Positions 16,882-26,068 are shown, counted from the stretch's first letter. The stretch: 64,000 bases of DNA from Planosporangium thailandense (GCF_011947195.1 NZ_JAATVY010000002.1:310001-374000); one strand, 5' to 3'. Translations and numbers: made by a program. The notes: generated by a model not told the origin, from the sequence alone.

Positions 16882-17856
16882 ATGACGGACAGGCGGCTGT
16901 ACGGAGAAGGTCATCGGATCCTGGTTACCGGTGGCGCTGGATTCGTCCCGTCGCACCTGGTGGACGCGCTGCTGGCGCGCGGGGCGACCGTCGTCGCGGT
17001 CGACAACTTCATCACCGGCAGCAAGGAGAACGTGGCCCACCTCGCGGAGCACCCGCGGTTCACGCTGGTCGAAGCCGATGTCTCCGAGCCACTGCCGGCG
17101 CACGTCGCCGCGCTGGCCGGTCGGTTCGACGCGATCATGCACTTCGCCTCGCCCGCGAGCCCGACCGATTTCGCCCAGATCCCGATCGAGATCCTGCGGG
17201 TCGGCTCGGTCGCGACGCTGCAACTGCTCGACCGGGCGCTCGCCGACCGGGCGCGCTTCATCCTGGCGTCCACCTCCGAGGCGTACGGTGACCCGCTCGT
17301 ACACCCGCAGCCCGAGACCTACTGGGGCAACGTCAACCCGATCGGCGTGCGCAGCGTGTACGACGAGGCCAAGCGCTTCTCCGAGGCGGCGACCATGGCC
17401 TACCACCGCTTCCACGGCCTCGACGTCGGCATCGTGCGGATCTTCAACACGTACGGGCCGCGGATGCGCCCGGACGACGGACGGGCGATCCCGACGTTCG
17501 TGTCCCAGGCGTTGCGCGGCGAGCCGATCACCGTGCACGGCACCGGCGAGCAGACCCGGTCCATCTGCTACGTCGACGACCTCGTCCGGGGCATCGTCGC
17601 GCTGCTCGACTCGGGAGAGACGGGGCCGATCAACTGCGGCACCGAGCACGAGATGACGATGCGGGAACTGGCCGAGACGATCGTCCGACTCACCGGCAGC
17701 TCGTCACAGGTGACGTTCGTGCCGCGGGCCGCCGACGACCCGGAGAAGCGGCGCCCGGACCTCACCCGGGCCCGCACGCTGCTGGGGTACGAGCCGACGG
17801 TCGGCCCGGAGGAGGGCCTGCGGCGCACGATCGACTATTTCGCGGGTCGCGCCTGA
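16882..17856 (+). CDS. NAD-dependent epimerase/dehydratase, UDP-glucuronate decarboxylase-like
   Basis: The 324-residue extended SDR has the Rossmann motif TGGAGFVPSHL near the N-terminus, the catalytic YDEAK (YxxxK) with an upstream serine in STSEAYG, and the substrate-binding segment IFNTYGPRMRPDDGRAIP. These match UDP-glucuronate decarboxylase and related nucleotide-sugar enzymes. It probably makes a sugar precursor for the envelope and lies just before two LCP genes. The ATG is leaderless (TAGGCT at 16869-16874). Exact substrate is uncertain. Confidence 0.85.
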   Translation: MTDRRLYGEGHRILVTGGAGFVPSHLVDALLARGATVVAVDNFITGSKENVAHLAEHPRFTLVEADVSEPLPAHVAALAGRFDAIMHFASPASPTDFAQIPIEILRVGSVATLQLLDRALADRARFILASTSEAYGDPLVHPQPETYWGNVNPIGVRSVYDEAKRFSEAATMAYHRFHGLDVGIVRIFNTYGPRMRPDDGRAIPTFVSQALRGEPITVHGTGEQTRSICYVDDLVRGIVALLDSGETGPINCGTEHEMTMRELAETIVRLTGSSSQVTFVPRAADDPEKRRPDLTRARTLLGYEPTVGPEEGLRRTIDYFAGRA

Positions 17857-17905
17857 CTGCAGGTATCACATACGCGGGCTGGCGGGCCGTACGTAATCTG
17901 GTGCC

Positions 17906-19129
17906 ATGTCCTCCCCGACGTACCGCAGTGGCAGCTCCAGCGGTCGGGCCTCGGTGCCCAGCGGTCCTCGCGCCTACCCGAGCGGCCGGGCGCAGATCCC
18001 GTCCCGCGGCGCCGACGCCGGCTACCGTCGGTCACCGGGCGTGCCGGGTGGGCCGGGCGGACCCGGTGGACCCGGTGGACCCGGTGGGCCGGGCGGGCCT
18101 GTTCCCCCGGGTCCGGGGCGCGGCGACGCGCCGTACCGCCGGCGGATCCGCCCGAGGTGGGGGCGGATCGCGTTCGTCGCCTTCGTCGCGCTGCTGCTGT
18201 TGGCGGGTATCGGCGCCGGTGGGGCGTACCTGTACTACCGCAACCTCGACTCCGGCCTGCAGCGGATGGATGCGTTCTCCAAGATCACCGAGCAGCGGCC
18301 GGCCGCCACCGGCGCCGGAGCGGAGAACATCCTGCTGCTCGGTAGCGACTCGCGGGACCCCGACAACAAGGCGAAGCCGGGGCTGTGGCGCACCGACACG
18401 ATCATCCTGATGCACCTCACCGCCGACCATCAGAAGGCGTACCTGATCTCGATACCCCGGGATCTCTACGTGCACATCCCCAAGAGCCCGACCAACCCGG
18501 ACTACGGCGACACGAACGACAAGATCAACGCGTCCTTCGCGTGGGGCGGCGTGCCGTTGACCGTCGAGACCGTCGAGGGCTACACCGGGGTGCGCATCGA
18601 CCACGTGGTGCTCGTCGACTTCGGCGGCTTCCAGCAGGTGACCGACGCGCTCGGCGGGGTCGACCTGAACATCGAGCAGGACATCACGTCGATCCACCCG
18701 CCGCACCGGCACTTCAAGAAGGGCATGCAGCACCTCAACGGCGCCGAGGCCCTGGACTACGTCCGCCAGCGCTACCAGTTCGCCGAAGGCGACTTCGCCC
18801 GGATGCGTCACCAGCAGCAGTTCATGAAGGCGCTGCTGGACAAGGCGACGAGTACCGGGACGGTCAGCAATCCGTTCAAGCTCCAGGCCTTCCTGAGTTC
18901 GGTGACCAAGGCGCTGACCGTCGACAAGGACTTCTCCCTCGCCAGTACGGCCTGGGAACTGCGCCACCTCAACAGTTCGGATCTGAAGTTCATGACGAGT
19001 CCGAACCAGGGCTCGGCGATGCGGGGCGGTGAGAGCGTGGTCGTCTCGGACAAGACGAAGGCGCTCGCGCTGTACCAGGCGGTGGCCAACGACAAGGTCG
19101 CCGACTGGCTCGCGCAGAACGGGTCGTAG
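17906..19129 (+). CDS. LytR-CpsA-Psr (LCP) family protein with collagen-like GGP tract
   Basis: The 407-residue protein has a disordered cytoplasmic N-terminus (1-75), one transmembrane helix (about 88-110) and an extracytoplasmic LCP catalytic domain. Motifs include NILLLGSDSRDP, the RTDTIILMHL strand, YLISIPRDLYV, NDKINASFAWGG and a late DYVRQRYQF with the LCP arginines. LCP enzymes attach glycopolymers to peptidoglycan. Unusual is a run of six GGP triplets at residues 48-65 on the cytoplasmic side. The ATG is leaderless (TAATCT at 17894-17899). Confidence 0.92.
   Translation: MSSPTYRSGSSSGRASVPSGPRAYPSGRAQIPSRGADAGYRRSPGVPGGPGGPGGPGGPGGPGGPVPPGPGRGDAPYRRRIRPRWGRIAFVAFVALLLLAGIGAGGAYLYYRNLDSGLQRMDAFSKITEQRPAATGAGAENILLLGSDSRDPDNKAKPGLWRTDTIILMHLTADHQKAYLISIPRDLYVHIPKSPTNPDYGDTNDKINASFAWGGVPLTVETVEGYTGVRIDHVVLVDFGGFQQVTDALGGVDLNIEQDITSIHPPHRHFKKGMQHLNGAEALDYVRQRYQFAEGDFARMRHQQQFMKALLDKATSTGTVSNPFKLQAFLSSVTKALTVDKDFSLASTAWELRHLNSSDLKFMTSPNQGSAMRGGESVVVSDKTKALALYQAVANDKVADWLAQNGS
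18047..18100 (+). repeat. Six 9-base repeats encoding GGP
   Basis: Six consecutive 9-base units encode (Gly-Gly-Pro)6 in the N-terminal tail of the LCP protein. The third-base differences (GGGCCGGGC against GGACCCGGT) show that the array is not recent in all its units. Such arrays often vary in length between strains. Confidence 0.8.
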
Positions 19130-19440
19130 CGCGCCGATCCAGGCTTGAAACCGATGCCGATCGATGCACGGCGCTGCCCGACCCCCGGCTGGCCTGGGGA
19201 AATGGTGATTGTTGACCGGTTTACCACTCCTCGTCCAGGTGTGATCATGGCGTAGACTCGGAGGTCAATCCCGCCTGATCGGCTCGGGCGTCCCGGTGCC
19301 GGCGCGGGTCACTGTCCGCACCGGGAGCTACGACGGCCACCTCACCAGACGACGCCAGACCGGAGGTCGGGTCCGACTCCGGCTTACCAGGCCCCCCGCC
19401 GGAGGCCGGCCCAGATCCGGCGCCGGGGGCCGCTGCGTCC
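19130..19440 (+). other. Intergenic stretch with possible upstream extension of the second LCP gene
   Basis: A TAGACT -10-like box lies at 19253-19258, followed by GGAGG at 19260-19264. From 19279 to 19440 the frame of the next gene is open after a TGA at 19276, and its translation is proline-, alanine- and aspartate-rich like the annotated N-terminus. It contains no ATG, GTG or TTG; CTG at 19312 is the only candidate start. The remaining 120 bases show nothing I recognise. Confidence 0.4.
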
Positions 19441-20709
19441 ATGTCTGGCAGTGAGCCGGCGGCGACGACCGCTGTGTTGCCGGTGGTTACCGCCGAGCCT
19501 GTAACAGATGCGCCAGCCGAGCCCGAGCCTGCCGAAGACGGGCCTGTCGATGACGAGCCTGTCGAAGACGGGCCAGCCGGGCCCGTGGAGGCTGCCGGCC
19601 GGGGCAGGCGCGACCGACCCCCCGGCCGCGATCCACTCTGGGCCCGCCTGCTCGTGGTCCTCGGCACGTTGCTGCTGGTCGCGTCCGGCACCGCCATCAC
19701 CGGGACGAAGGTGCTCGCCCACCGCTACGACGCCACCGTGAAGAAGGGCAAGCTCATCGCGGATACGGCCCGAGCAGGTGGGGTGCAGGCGCGGCCACGG
19801 CTCACCGGCCCGTTCAACTACCTGCTCATCGGCTCCGACGCGCGCGCCGACGATCCGACGGCGGGCCAGCGCTCCGACACGATCATCATCGTGCACATCC
19901 CGGCCACGATGGACCGGGCCTACCTGATCTCGATTCCGCGGGACCTGCGGGTGCAGATCCCGCCGTTCCCCAAGACCGGGTTCCTCGGGAGCCGGGAGAA
20001 GATCAACGGTGCGTTCGACTACGGCCACGGCGGCGAGGACGGCGTGCAGTTGCTGTCGCAGACCCTCTTCAACCTGACCGGGATCGCCTTCGACGGCGCC
20101 GCGGTGGTCGATTTCGGCGGCTTCCAGAAGGTCATCGAGCAGCTCGGCAGCATCTACATGTGCGTCGACGAGCGCACCGAGTCCCAGCACATCGGGTACG
20201 ACAAGAACGGCAAGTTCCTCGCGCCGTGGTACGGGCCCGAAGGCTCCTACCGCAACCCGGCCAGCACCCCGGTGGTGTACGAGCCGGGGTGCCAGCGGAT
20301 GAAGCCCTGGCAGGCGTTGGACTACTCGCGTCAGCGCAAGAGCATCCCGGACGCCGACTACGGCCGCCAGCGCCACCAGCAGCAGCTGTTGAAGGCGATG
20401 TTCGACGAGGCGCGCCGGCAGGGGATCATCACCAAACCGGGCAAGCTCGACTCGATCATCCGTGCGGTCGGCGCGTCGCTGACGATCGACACCGGCGGCG
20501 TGTCGCTCGCCGACCTCGCGTACGCGCTGCGCGACGTGAACCCCGGCGACCTGGTCGGGATCAAGTTGCCGTCCGAGCCGCGGGACATCGGGGGCTTCTC
20601 GTACGTCCTGGCGCTCGACGACCAGGCCACGACGCTGTACGACGCGATCCGCAACGACACCCTCGACACCTGGGTGGGGCAGAACACGACCTGGGTGAAC
20701 GGCCTGTGA
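19441..20709 (+). CDS. LytR-CpsA-Psr (LCP) family protein, second copy
   Basis: The 422-residue protein has an acidic, proline-rich cytoplasmic tail, one transmembrane helix (about 64-88) and an LCP domain with FNYLLIGSDARADDP, QRSDTIIIVHI, YLISIPRDLRVQIP and ALDYSRQRKS. It resembles the upstream LCP gene over the catalytic domain but has an extra region (about 240-275, DERTESQHIGYDKNGKF) and two cysteines (C239 and C279 approximately) that could form a disulfide. ATG 19441 has no Shine-Dalgarno, and the reading frame may begin earlier at CTG 19312. It probably acts in glycopolymer ligation. Confidence 0.9.
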   Translation: MSGSEPAATTAVLPVVTAEPVTDAPAEPEPAEDGPVDDEPVEDGPAGPVEAAGRGRRDRPPGRDPLWARLLVVLGTLLLVASGTAITGTKVLAHRYDATVKKGKLIADTARAGGVQARPRLTGPFNYLLIGSDARADDPTAGQRSDTIIIVHIPATMDRAYLISIPRDLRVQIPPFPKTGFLGSREKINGAFDYGHGGEDGVQLLSQTLFNLTGIAFDGAAVVDFGGFQKVIEQLGSIYMCVDERTESQHIGYDKNGKFLAPWYGPEGSYRNPASTPVVYEPGCQRMKPWQALDYSRQRKSIPDADYGRQRHQQQLLKAMFDEARRQGIITKPGKLDSIIRAVGASLTIDTGGVSLADLAYALRDVNPGDLVGIKLPSEPRDIGGFSYVLALDDQATTLYDAIRNDTLDTWVGQNTTWVNGL

Positions 20710-20772
20710 ACTGCCCGTACGAAGAGGGTCGTTCGGCTGTCGAACGCCCGAGCAGGCCTTAAGCTTGCGGAC

Positions 20773-21111
20773 GTGTTTGGGCGTAACCAGGTCCCCGGCG
20801 TAGGCGCCGACGAGGTGCCAGCTGAGGCGTACCTGCTGGATGTACGGGAAGATGACGAATGGGCGGCGGGTCACGCACCCGACGCCCGCCACATGCCGAT
20901 GCACACCGTGCCGGCGAGGCTGGACGAGATCCCGACCGACGGGGACGTGGTCGTGGTCTGCCGGTCGGGTGGGCGCTCGGCTCAGGTCGTCGCGTACCTC
21001 CTGGCCGCCGGTCGTGACAACGTCCGCAACCTCGACGGCGGCATGATGGCGTGGGCCCGTGCCGGCCGGCCGATGATCAGTGAGGACGGCGGCGCGCCGC
21101 AGGTTGCCTGA
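20773..21111 (+). CDS. Rhodanese-like domain protein
   Basis: The single-domain 112-residue protein has YLLDVREDDEWAAGH and the active-site loop VVVCRSGGRSAQV, with the catalytic cysteine followed by RSGGR, as in sulfurtransferases. It ends with the usual NLDGGMMAWARAG. It could carry persulfide sulfur in the cytoplasm. GTG 20773 has TAAGCT at 20760-20765 and appears leaderless. The next gene starts one base after its stop. Confidence 0.88.
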   Translation: MFGRNQVPGVGADEVPAEAYLLDVREDDEWAAGHAPDARHMPMHTVPARLDEIPTDGDVVVVCRSGGRSAQVVAYLLAAGRDNVRNLDGGMMAWARAGRPMISEDGGAPQVA

Positions 21112-21112
21112 G

Positions 21113-21991
21113 TTGACTACCGAGCTTCCCTACCTACCCGCGGCTGACCGCGGGCCCGGCCGGGCCACGTCACCGGCCCGTCCCCTCGTTTTCGCCCACC
21201 GGGGCTCGTCGGCCGCCGAGCCCGAGCACACCCTCGCCGCCTACCTGCGCGCGATCGAGGAGGGCGCGGACGGGGTGGAGTGCGACGTCCGCCTCACCCG
21301 CGACGGTCAGCTGGTGTGCGTGCACGACCGGCGGCTGGAGCGGACGAGCAACGGCCACGGCGTCGTCAGCACCCACACCCTCGCCGAGCTGGACAAACTG
21401 GACTTCGGCTCGTGGCACCCGGGGCCGGGCGAGGACGACGACGAGCTGATCTACGACGCCAGCGGCGAGGGTCGGGGCCGCATCCTCACCCTCGACCGGC
21501 TACTCGGGGCCGTTCATGACGCCAACCGGCCGATGCGGCTACTGATCGAGACCAAGCATCCGACCCGGTACGGTGCGGCCGTCGAAGAGCTGCTCGTCGA
21601 GTCGCTTCGGCGGCACGGGCTGCACGAGCCGCAGGGTGGACGCCCGGTCGAGGTCACGGTCATGTCGTTCTCGGCGCTCGCGGTACGTCGTACCCGACGC
21701 CTGGCGCCCCAGCTGCCGACCGTGATGCTGATGGATCTGCTGCCGGCGGGGCTGCGGAGCGGCCGGCTGCCGTTCGGCTCCCGCATCGGCGGCCCGGGCG
21801 TGCGTCTGCTGCGCGCGCATCCCGAGATCGCGCACCGGCTGCACGCGCGGGGCCACCAGGTGTACGTGTGGACGGTCAACGAATCAGCCGACCTCGATTA
21901 CTTGATCGAGTTGGGTGTGGAGGGCGTCATCACCGACCGGCCGGGCTTCGTGCGGCGACGGCTCGACGAACTCGGCCTACCGCGGAGGTGA
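21113..21991 (+). CDS. Glycerophosphodiester phosphodiesterase
   Basis: The 292-residue TIM-barrel enzyme has the GDPD signature: FAHRGSSAAEPEHTLAAY (catalytic His-Arg and Glu), VECDVRLTRDGQLVCVHD (metal and second His) and LLIETKHPTRYG. It ends VWTVNESADLDYLIELGVEG, also typical. It hydrolyses glycerophosphodiesters to glycerol-3-phosphate and an alcohol. The start is taken as TTG 21113, just after the rhodanese stop; a longer in-frame start at 21080 would overlap that gene. Confidence 0.9.
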   Translation: MTTELPYLPAADRGPGRATSPARPLVFAHRGSSAAEPEHTLAAYLRAIEEGADGVECDVRLTRDGQLVCVHDRRLERTSNGHGVVSTHTLAELDKLDFGSWHPGPGEDDDELIYDASGEGRGRILTLDRLLGAVHDANRPMRLLIETKHPTRYGAAVEELLVESLRRHGLHEPQGGRPVEVTVMSFSALAVRRTRRLAPQLPTVMLMDLLPAGLRSGRLPFGSRIGGPGVRLLRAHPEIAHRLHARGHQVYVWTVNESADLDYLIELGVEGVITDRPGFVRRRLDELGLPRR

Positions 21992-22013
21992 CCCGCCGGG
22001 CAGACTGTCCAGC

Positions 22014-23264
22014 ATGGCCGCTCCTGCCCAGCCGCTCGACCCGGTCGCCCTGCTCGACCGCCTGACGGACCTCATCGAGCTCATCGGCCAGGGGGAAAGC
22101 GGCCTGCGGGGGCTTCAGCTCATCGTCGACGCCGCGGCGGCCGTGACCGGCGCGTGCGGCGCGGGCTTCGTCGAGTACACCCGGTCGGGTGGCCACCTGG
22201 TCGCGGCGACGAGCTCGCTGACCTGGGCGCTCGGCCTACCCGTGGAGATACCCGAGCATGCGGTCACGACGATGATCGAGGCGCCGCACTGCCGGCAGGC
22301 GCTGGTCGGAGACCTCCCGCCGGAGTTCGCGGCCCGGATCCGGGGCCGAGGCATCCAGCGGATCATCAGCACCGTGGGCTCCGCGGGCGGCTCGCTCGTC
22401 GGGTCGCTGCACGTGTGCTTCCCGGACGCCGACGGGCGCGCCGAGCCCTACCACCTGGCCGCGCTGCGCCTGCTCGCGGCGGCCGCCGCCCGGCTGTACC
22501 GGGAGAGCGCGGAGCTGCCGGTGTACCCGGACGGACCGACGGCGAGCCCGGACGGTCAGCAGGAGCGCGAGCAGGGCCGCGACCTCTTCATCGCGATGAC
22601 CAGCCACGAGCTCCGCACGCCGGTCACCGCGATCAAGGGGTACGCCGACACGCTGGTCGAGCGGTGGGACTCGCTGGACGAGGCGGCGCGCCGGGACGCC
22701 GCCGGGGTGGTCCGGCAGCGCGCGCGGGAGCTGGCCCGGCTGATCGACCGGCTGCTGGCCGCCGCGAGCGGGGTGACCGGGGTCAGCGACGGCTCGACCG
22801 GAGCGCCGTTCGACCCCGCCCAGGTGCTGCGGGACGCGGTGGCGGAGCTCAACCCCGAGCTGCGCCGGGTCCTGCGCGTCAACCTGCCCGCCGAGCTGCC
22901 GAAGGTACGCGGTGACCGGGCCAGCTTCTCCACGGTTCTCACCGAGCTGGCGACCAACGCGTGCAAGTACTCCCCTGATTGGGTAGATGTGGAGCTGACG
23001 GCGGGGGCGGACGCGTACACCGTCTGGATCCGGGTCGCCGACCGTGGCCTGGGGATCCGGCCCGAGCACGCCGAGCGCGCGTTCGACCGGTTCTGGCAGC
23101 TGGACCGGGGCGATAAACGGCAGTACGGCGGGGTGGGGCTGGGTCTGTACCTGGTCAGGAAGATCGTCGAACGGCAGAACGGGTGGGTCAGTCTGCGTCC
23201 ACGCGAAGGTGGCGGGGCCGTCGCCGAGGTGCGGCTTCCCCGTGCGACCGCGGCGGCGGGCTGA
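22014..23264 (+). CDS. GAF-domain sensor histidine kinase, soluble
   Basis: The 416-residue protein has no transmembrane helix. A GAF-like sensor occupies about 20-165 (a cysteine near residue 47 in VTGACGAGFVEY and another in APHCRQALVGD). Then come HisKA with MTSHELRTPVTAIKGYADTL and HATPase_c with ELATNACKYS, DRGLGIRPEHAERAF and YGGVGLGLYLVRKIVERQ. No response regulator is adjacent. The neighbouring anti-sigma-like ATPase suggests a stress or development signalling role. The ATG is leaderless (CAGACT at 22001-22006). Confidence 0.9.
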   Translation: MAAPAQPLDPVALLDRLTDLIELIGQGESGLRGLQLIVDAAAAVTGACGAGFVEYTRSGGHLVAATSSLTWALGLPVEIPEHAVTTMIEAPHCRQALVGDLPPEFAARIRGRGIQRIISTVGSAGGSLVGSLHVCFPDADGRAEPYHLAALRLLAAAAARLYRESAELPVYPDGPTASPDGQQEREQGRDLFIAMTSHELRTPVTAIKGYADTLVERWDSLDEAARRDAAGVVRQRARELARLIDRLLAAASGVTGVSDGSTGAPFDPAQVLRDAVAELNPELRRVLRVNLPAELPKVRGDRASFSTVLTELATNACKYSPDWVDVELTAGADAYTVWIRVADRGLGIRPEHAERAFDRFWQLDRGDKRQYGGVGLGLYLVRKIVERQNGWVSLRPREGGGAVAEVRLPRATAAAG

Positions 23265-23282
23265 CCGGGGTAGGCGGGGCGG

Positions 23283-23717
23283 GTGGCAGAGCAGGGTACG
23301 CGGGCTACCGGGACGGATCGCGTGTGGTGCGTCGTCGTCCCGCATCACGCCGAAGGCGCCCGCCGGGCCCGGCACAGGCTGGAGGCGAGCCTCACCGCCT
23401 TGGTGCCGGCGGTCACGCTCGCCGACGCCGTGACCGTCACCGCCGAGCTGGTCAGCAACTCCGTACGCCACGCCGCGCCGCTGCCCGGTGGGGTGATCCG
23501 GGTGGCGTGGCGGATGGTCGGCGGCGGTATCGAGATCCGCGTGACCGACGGCGGCGCCGCTACCCCGCCGACCGAGCGTCAGGTCGGGTCTGAATCTCCC
23601 GACGGGCGCGGGCTCGCGATCGTCTCCGCGCTCGCGGAGGGCTGGGGAGTCGACCGTGACGGGCTGGGCCAGTGCGTCTGGGCCAGGATGGCTGTCCCGG
23701 CGGCGCAGCCGGCCTGA
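23283..23717 (+). CDS. RsbW-like ATP-binding protein (HATPase_c_2)
   Basis: The 144-residue protein consists of one HATPase domain with the N box ELVSNSVRHA, a G1-type VTDGG and a G2-type GRGLAIVSALAEGWGV. Single-domain proteins of this type are anti-sigma factor serine kinases or related switches, common in actinomycetes. It has no sigma factor next to it. A STAS-domain antagonist exists 36 kb away at 59590. Its GTG start is 18 bases after the GAF kinase stop, so co-transcription is likely. Confidence 0.85.
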   Translation: MAEQGTRATGTDRVWCVVVPHHAEGARRARHRLEASLTALVPAVTLADAVTVTAELVSNSVRHAAPLPGGVIRVAWRMVGGGIEIRVTDGGAATPPTERQVGSESPDGRGLAIVSALAEGWGVDRDGLGQCVWARMAVPAAQPA

Positions 23718-23836
23718 ACATCGAACACGGCGGCCGGAACATCGAACATGGCGGCCGGAACATCGAACATGGCGGCCTGAACACTGAACACGGCGGCCTG
23801 AACACTGAACACGGCGGCCGGAACGCCGAACACGGG
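23716..23836. repeat. 21-base tandem array, 5.8 units
   Basis: Units start at 23716, 23737, 23758, 23779, 23800 and 23821 (last partial). Each begins GAACATCGAAC or a close variant (GAACACTGAAC, GAACGCCGAAC) and most end GGCGGCC. The array overlaps the stop codon of the ATPase gene by two bases and ends 50 bases before the next start. The GAAC pair inside each unit recurs at seven and fourteen bases, giving a strong 21-base phasing. Confidence 0.9.
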
Positions 23837-23885
23837 TGCCCCGGGTGCACGCCGGACCGGCCGGTAGGGCCTAGGCTGGGTCGCC

Positions 23886-24776
23886 GTGAGCAAGCGCGCC
23901 CGAAATAGGAGTTCGCGTACCGGCACCGACGCCCCGAAGCGTCAGAAGGTGCGCGACATCTTCGTCCCCCGCCCGTTCGCCGGTCTGGCCGATGAGGTCG
24001 AGTGGATCGCCCTCCGGGAGCTGGTCCCGGCCGCCACGGCCCCGCTGCGGCTCGCGCCGGATCTCGTGGAGCGGTACGGCGAGCGGTCGGTGACCCTCGC
24101 GACCGTCCTGCCGATGGCCTGGCCCGCTATGACGAAACCGGACGGTCGGATTTTCGTCGGTCTGCAGCGCAACACCCAGTCCGGTGACGTCTCCCGCGAT
24201 CTGGCGGTGGCGCTGCTCCGGGCGCTCGAGACCGAGCCTGGCAACCCGGTCAGTGTTCCCGCGCTCCCCGGCGAAGGCCCGCGACTGCAGGACGTGCTCG
24301 CCGACGGCCGGCTCGAGATCACCCTCCACGACAGCTACGAGTTCTGGCTGGACCCGGAGGCGATCGAGGACCCGAACGTCCAGGCCTCCCTGGAACGGGC
24401 CAACGCCGCGATCTACCCGACGGTGAAGCTCGCCGCCGCGCCGGCCGCGTACTGGTGCCGGGTGCCGGACCGGGCCCACGTCCGCCTGGTCCTGGCCGAG
24501 GAGGAGGACCCGGCGCTGGACGCGCTGGCGAGGCTCTCCGCGGCCGGTGCGCTGCTGCTCGGCGAGGGCACCAGGTTCGCCGGCATGTTCCGGGCGCACG
24601 GCTTGCTGGTACCCGTCTGGGACGTGCCGCGCGAGCAGGCCGCCGCCGAGTGGGAGCCGCCGGTGGCGGAGTTCGCCAAGCGGTACGCCGAGGCGCTGGC
24701 CGCGGCCGAGCCGCTCACCGCCGCGGAGCGCCGGTCGCGTCAGGGCCTGCTGGGCCGGCAGCTGACCCTGCGCTGA
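23886..24776 (+). CDS. DUF5926 family protein
   Basis: This 296-residue conserved actinobacterial protein has a basic N-terminus (SKRARNRSSRTG) and a globular body with no recognisable catalytic motif. It contains RIFVGLQRNTQSGDVSRDLA and YEFWLDPEAIEDPNVQASLE. Its function is unknown. GTG 23886 has TAGGCT at 23872-23877 and appears leaderless. It converges on arcA, with a long hairpin between. Confidence 0.8.
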   Translation: MSKRARNRSSRTGTDAPKRQKVRDIFVPRPFAGLADEVEWIALRELVPAATAPLRLAPDLVERYGERSVTLATVLPMAWPAMTKPDGRIFVGLQRNTQSGDVSRDLAVALLRALETEPGNPVSVPALPGEGPRLQDVLADGRLEITLHDSYEFWLDPEAIEDPNVQASLERANAAIYPTVKLAAAPAAYWCRVPDRAHVRLVLAEEEDPALDALARLSAAGALLLGEGTRFAGMFRAHGLLVPVWDVPREQAAAEWEPPVAEFAKRYAEALAAAEPLTAAERRSRQGLLGRQLTLR

Positions 24777-24784
24777 GCGCGACA

Positions 24785-24860
24785 AGATCCGCGCAATGTT
24801 GCACGCATTGCTGCTACCCGGCGCGGAATAGCAGCAAGATGTGACACATTGCGCGGATCT
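24785..24860. terminator. Long inverted repeat between convergent genes
   Basis: A perfect outer stem of 15 bases (24785-24799 with 24846-24860) and a perfect inner stem of nine (24808-24816 with 24829-24837) flank a partly mismatched middle and a 12-base loop. It sits 8 bases after the DUF5926 stop and 8 bases beyond the arcA stop, so it can terminate both genes. Confidence 0.75.
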
Positions 24861-24868
24861 GCGGATCT

Positions 24869-26068
24869 TCAGCCGCCGAGCGGGGCGCGGGTGATCGGGC
24901 ACGACATGCAGCGCGGGCCGCCCCGACCCGACCCCAGCTCGGATCCGCGTAGCCGGATGACCTCGATGCCGGCCCGTTCGAGCTGGGCGTTGGTCTCGAC
25001 GTTGCGCTCGTAGGCCACGCACAGCCGGGGCGCGATGGCCAGGGTGTTGTTGCCGTCGTCCCACTGTTCGCGCTCGGCGGTGACCGGGTCCAGGCCGGTG
25101 TCGATGACGCGCAGCGTGTCGATGCCGAGCGCCTTGGCGGCGGCCGTGAGGAACGGCTCCGGCGGGGACAGCCGCAGCTCGCCGTCGCCCTCACCGGCCG
25201 TGACGGTCCAGGCCTGGAGGGTGTCAGCCACGTTCGGGTACATGACGACCGCGTCGACGTCGACCATCGTGCACACCGTGTCGAGGTGCATGGTCGCCCG
25301 CTCCTGGGCGATCGGCACGACCAGTACGGTGTGCGCCAGTCCGCGGGCGAAGCAGCGGCGGGCCAGCCGCTCGGCGCCGGCGGGCCGGGTGCGCTCCCCG
25401 ACCCCGACGGCGATCACGCCGGGGCCCAGCAGCAGCACGTCGCCGCCTTCGAGGTGCTCGAGCCCCGGCTCGTACACCAGGGGCGTACCGGCGAACCGCG
25501 GGTGGTGGCGGTAGATCGCGTGGGTCAGCGTGGTCTCACGACCGCGGGCCGGCATGGCGAGGCTGGTGACCGCGACCTCGTTGCCCACCCAGACCGACGA
25601 GTCACGGGTGAACAGCAGGTTGGGCAGCGGGTCGATGATGAAGTCGTGCCGGTCCAGCAGCGCGTACACGATGCCGCTGCCGGTGCGCAGCTCCTCGTGG
25701 GCAAGGCCGGCCATGAGGACCGTCGCCAGGCCCGCCGGGTCGAGGTCGGCGAGGTGCCGGCCGACCTCGGCCCGCAGCGTGTCGCCCAGGCGTACGTCGG
25801 AGAGGACCGCGTCGGTCAGCTCGTCCCGCGCCGCCGGGATGCCGAGCACGTCGGTGAGCAGATCGGAGAGGTAGAGCACCTCCACGCCGCGGTCACGCAG
25901 CGCCGAGGCGAACTCGTCGTGCTCTTCCTGCGCCCGGCCGACCCACGGGATACCGTCGAAAAGGAGCGAGTCGTTGTTGCGCGGGGTCAGCCGCGCGAGT
26001 TCGCGTCCGGGGCGGTGCAGGAGCACGGTGCCCAAACGGCCGACTTCGCTGTCGACGTAATGCTTCAC
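24869..26068 (-). CDS. arcA: Arginine deiminase
   Basis: The 399-residue enzyme has the family landmarks [31 protein letters not shown] and a C-terminal MSCPITR containing the nucleophilic cysteine, plus the catalytic His in [11 protein letters not shown]. It hydrolyses arginine to citrulline and ammonia. No arcB or arcC lies nearby, so it may act alone in arginine catabolism. GTG 26068 (AGGG 9 bases upstream) gives the usual short N-terminus before [11 protein letters not shown] 26074 is an alternative. Confidence 0.95.
   Translation of the reverse strand: MKHYVDSEVGRLGTVLLHRPGRELARLTPRNNDSLLFDGIPWVGRAQEEHDEFASALRDRGVEVLYLSDLLTDVLGIPAARDELTDAVLSDVRLGDTLRAEVGRHLADLDPAGLATVLMAGLAHEELRTGSGIVYALLDRHDFIIDPLPNLLFTRDSSVWVGNEVAVTSLAMPARGRETTLTHAIYRHHPRFAGTPLVYEPGLEHLEGGDVLLLGPGVIAVGVGERTRPAGAERLARRCFARGLAHTVLVVPIAQERATMHLDTVCTMVDVDAVVMYPNVADTLQAWTVTAGEGDGELRLSPPEPFLTAAAKALGIDTLRVIDTGLDPVTAEREQWDDGNNTLAIAPRLCVAYERNVETNAQLERAGIEVIRLRGSELGSGRGGPRCMSCPITRAPLGG

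Noticed and set aside
16810-17856. Longer start for the nucleotide-sugar SDR at 16810
   Set aside because: The extra residues lie in the terminator hairpin after actP; the ATG at 16882 has a -10 box 7 bases upstream and gives the usual N-terminus.
23672-23908. Possible heptapeptide-repeat protein (NIEHGG units) read through the 21-base array
   Set aside because: The frame starts inside the ATPase gene in another frame, lacks a ribosome-binding site and covers the next gene's promoter; a DNA repeat is the simpler reading.
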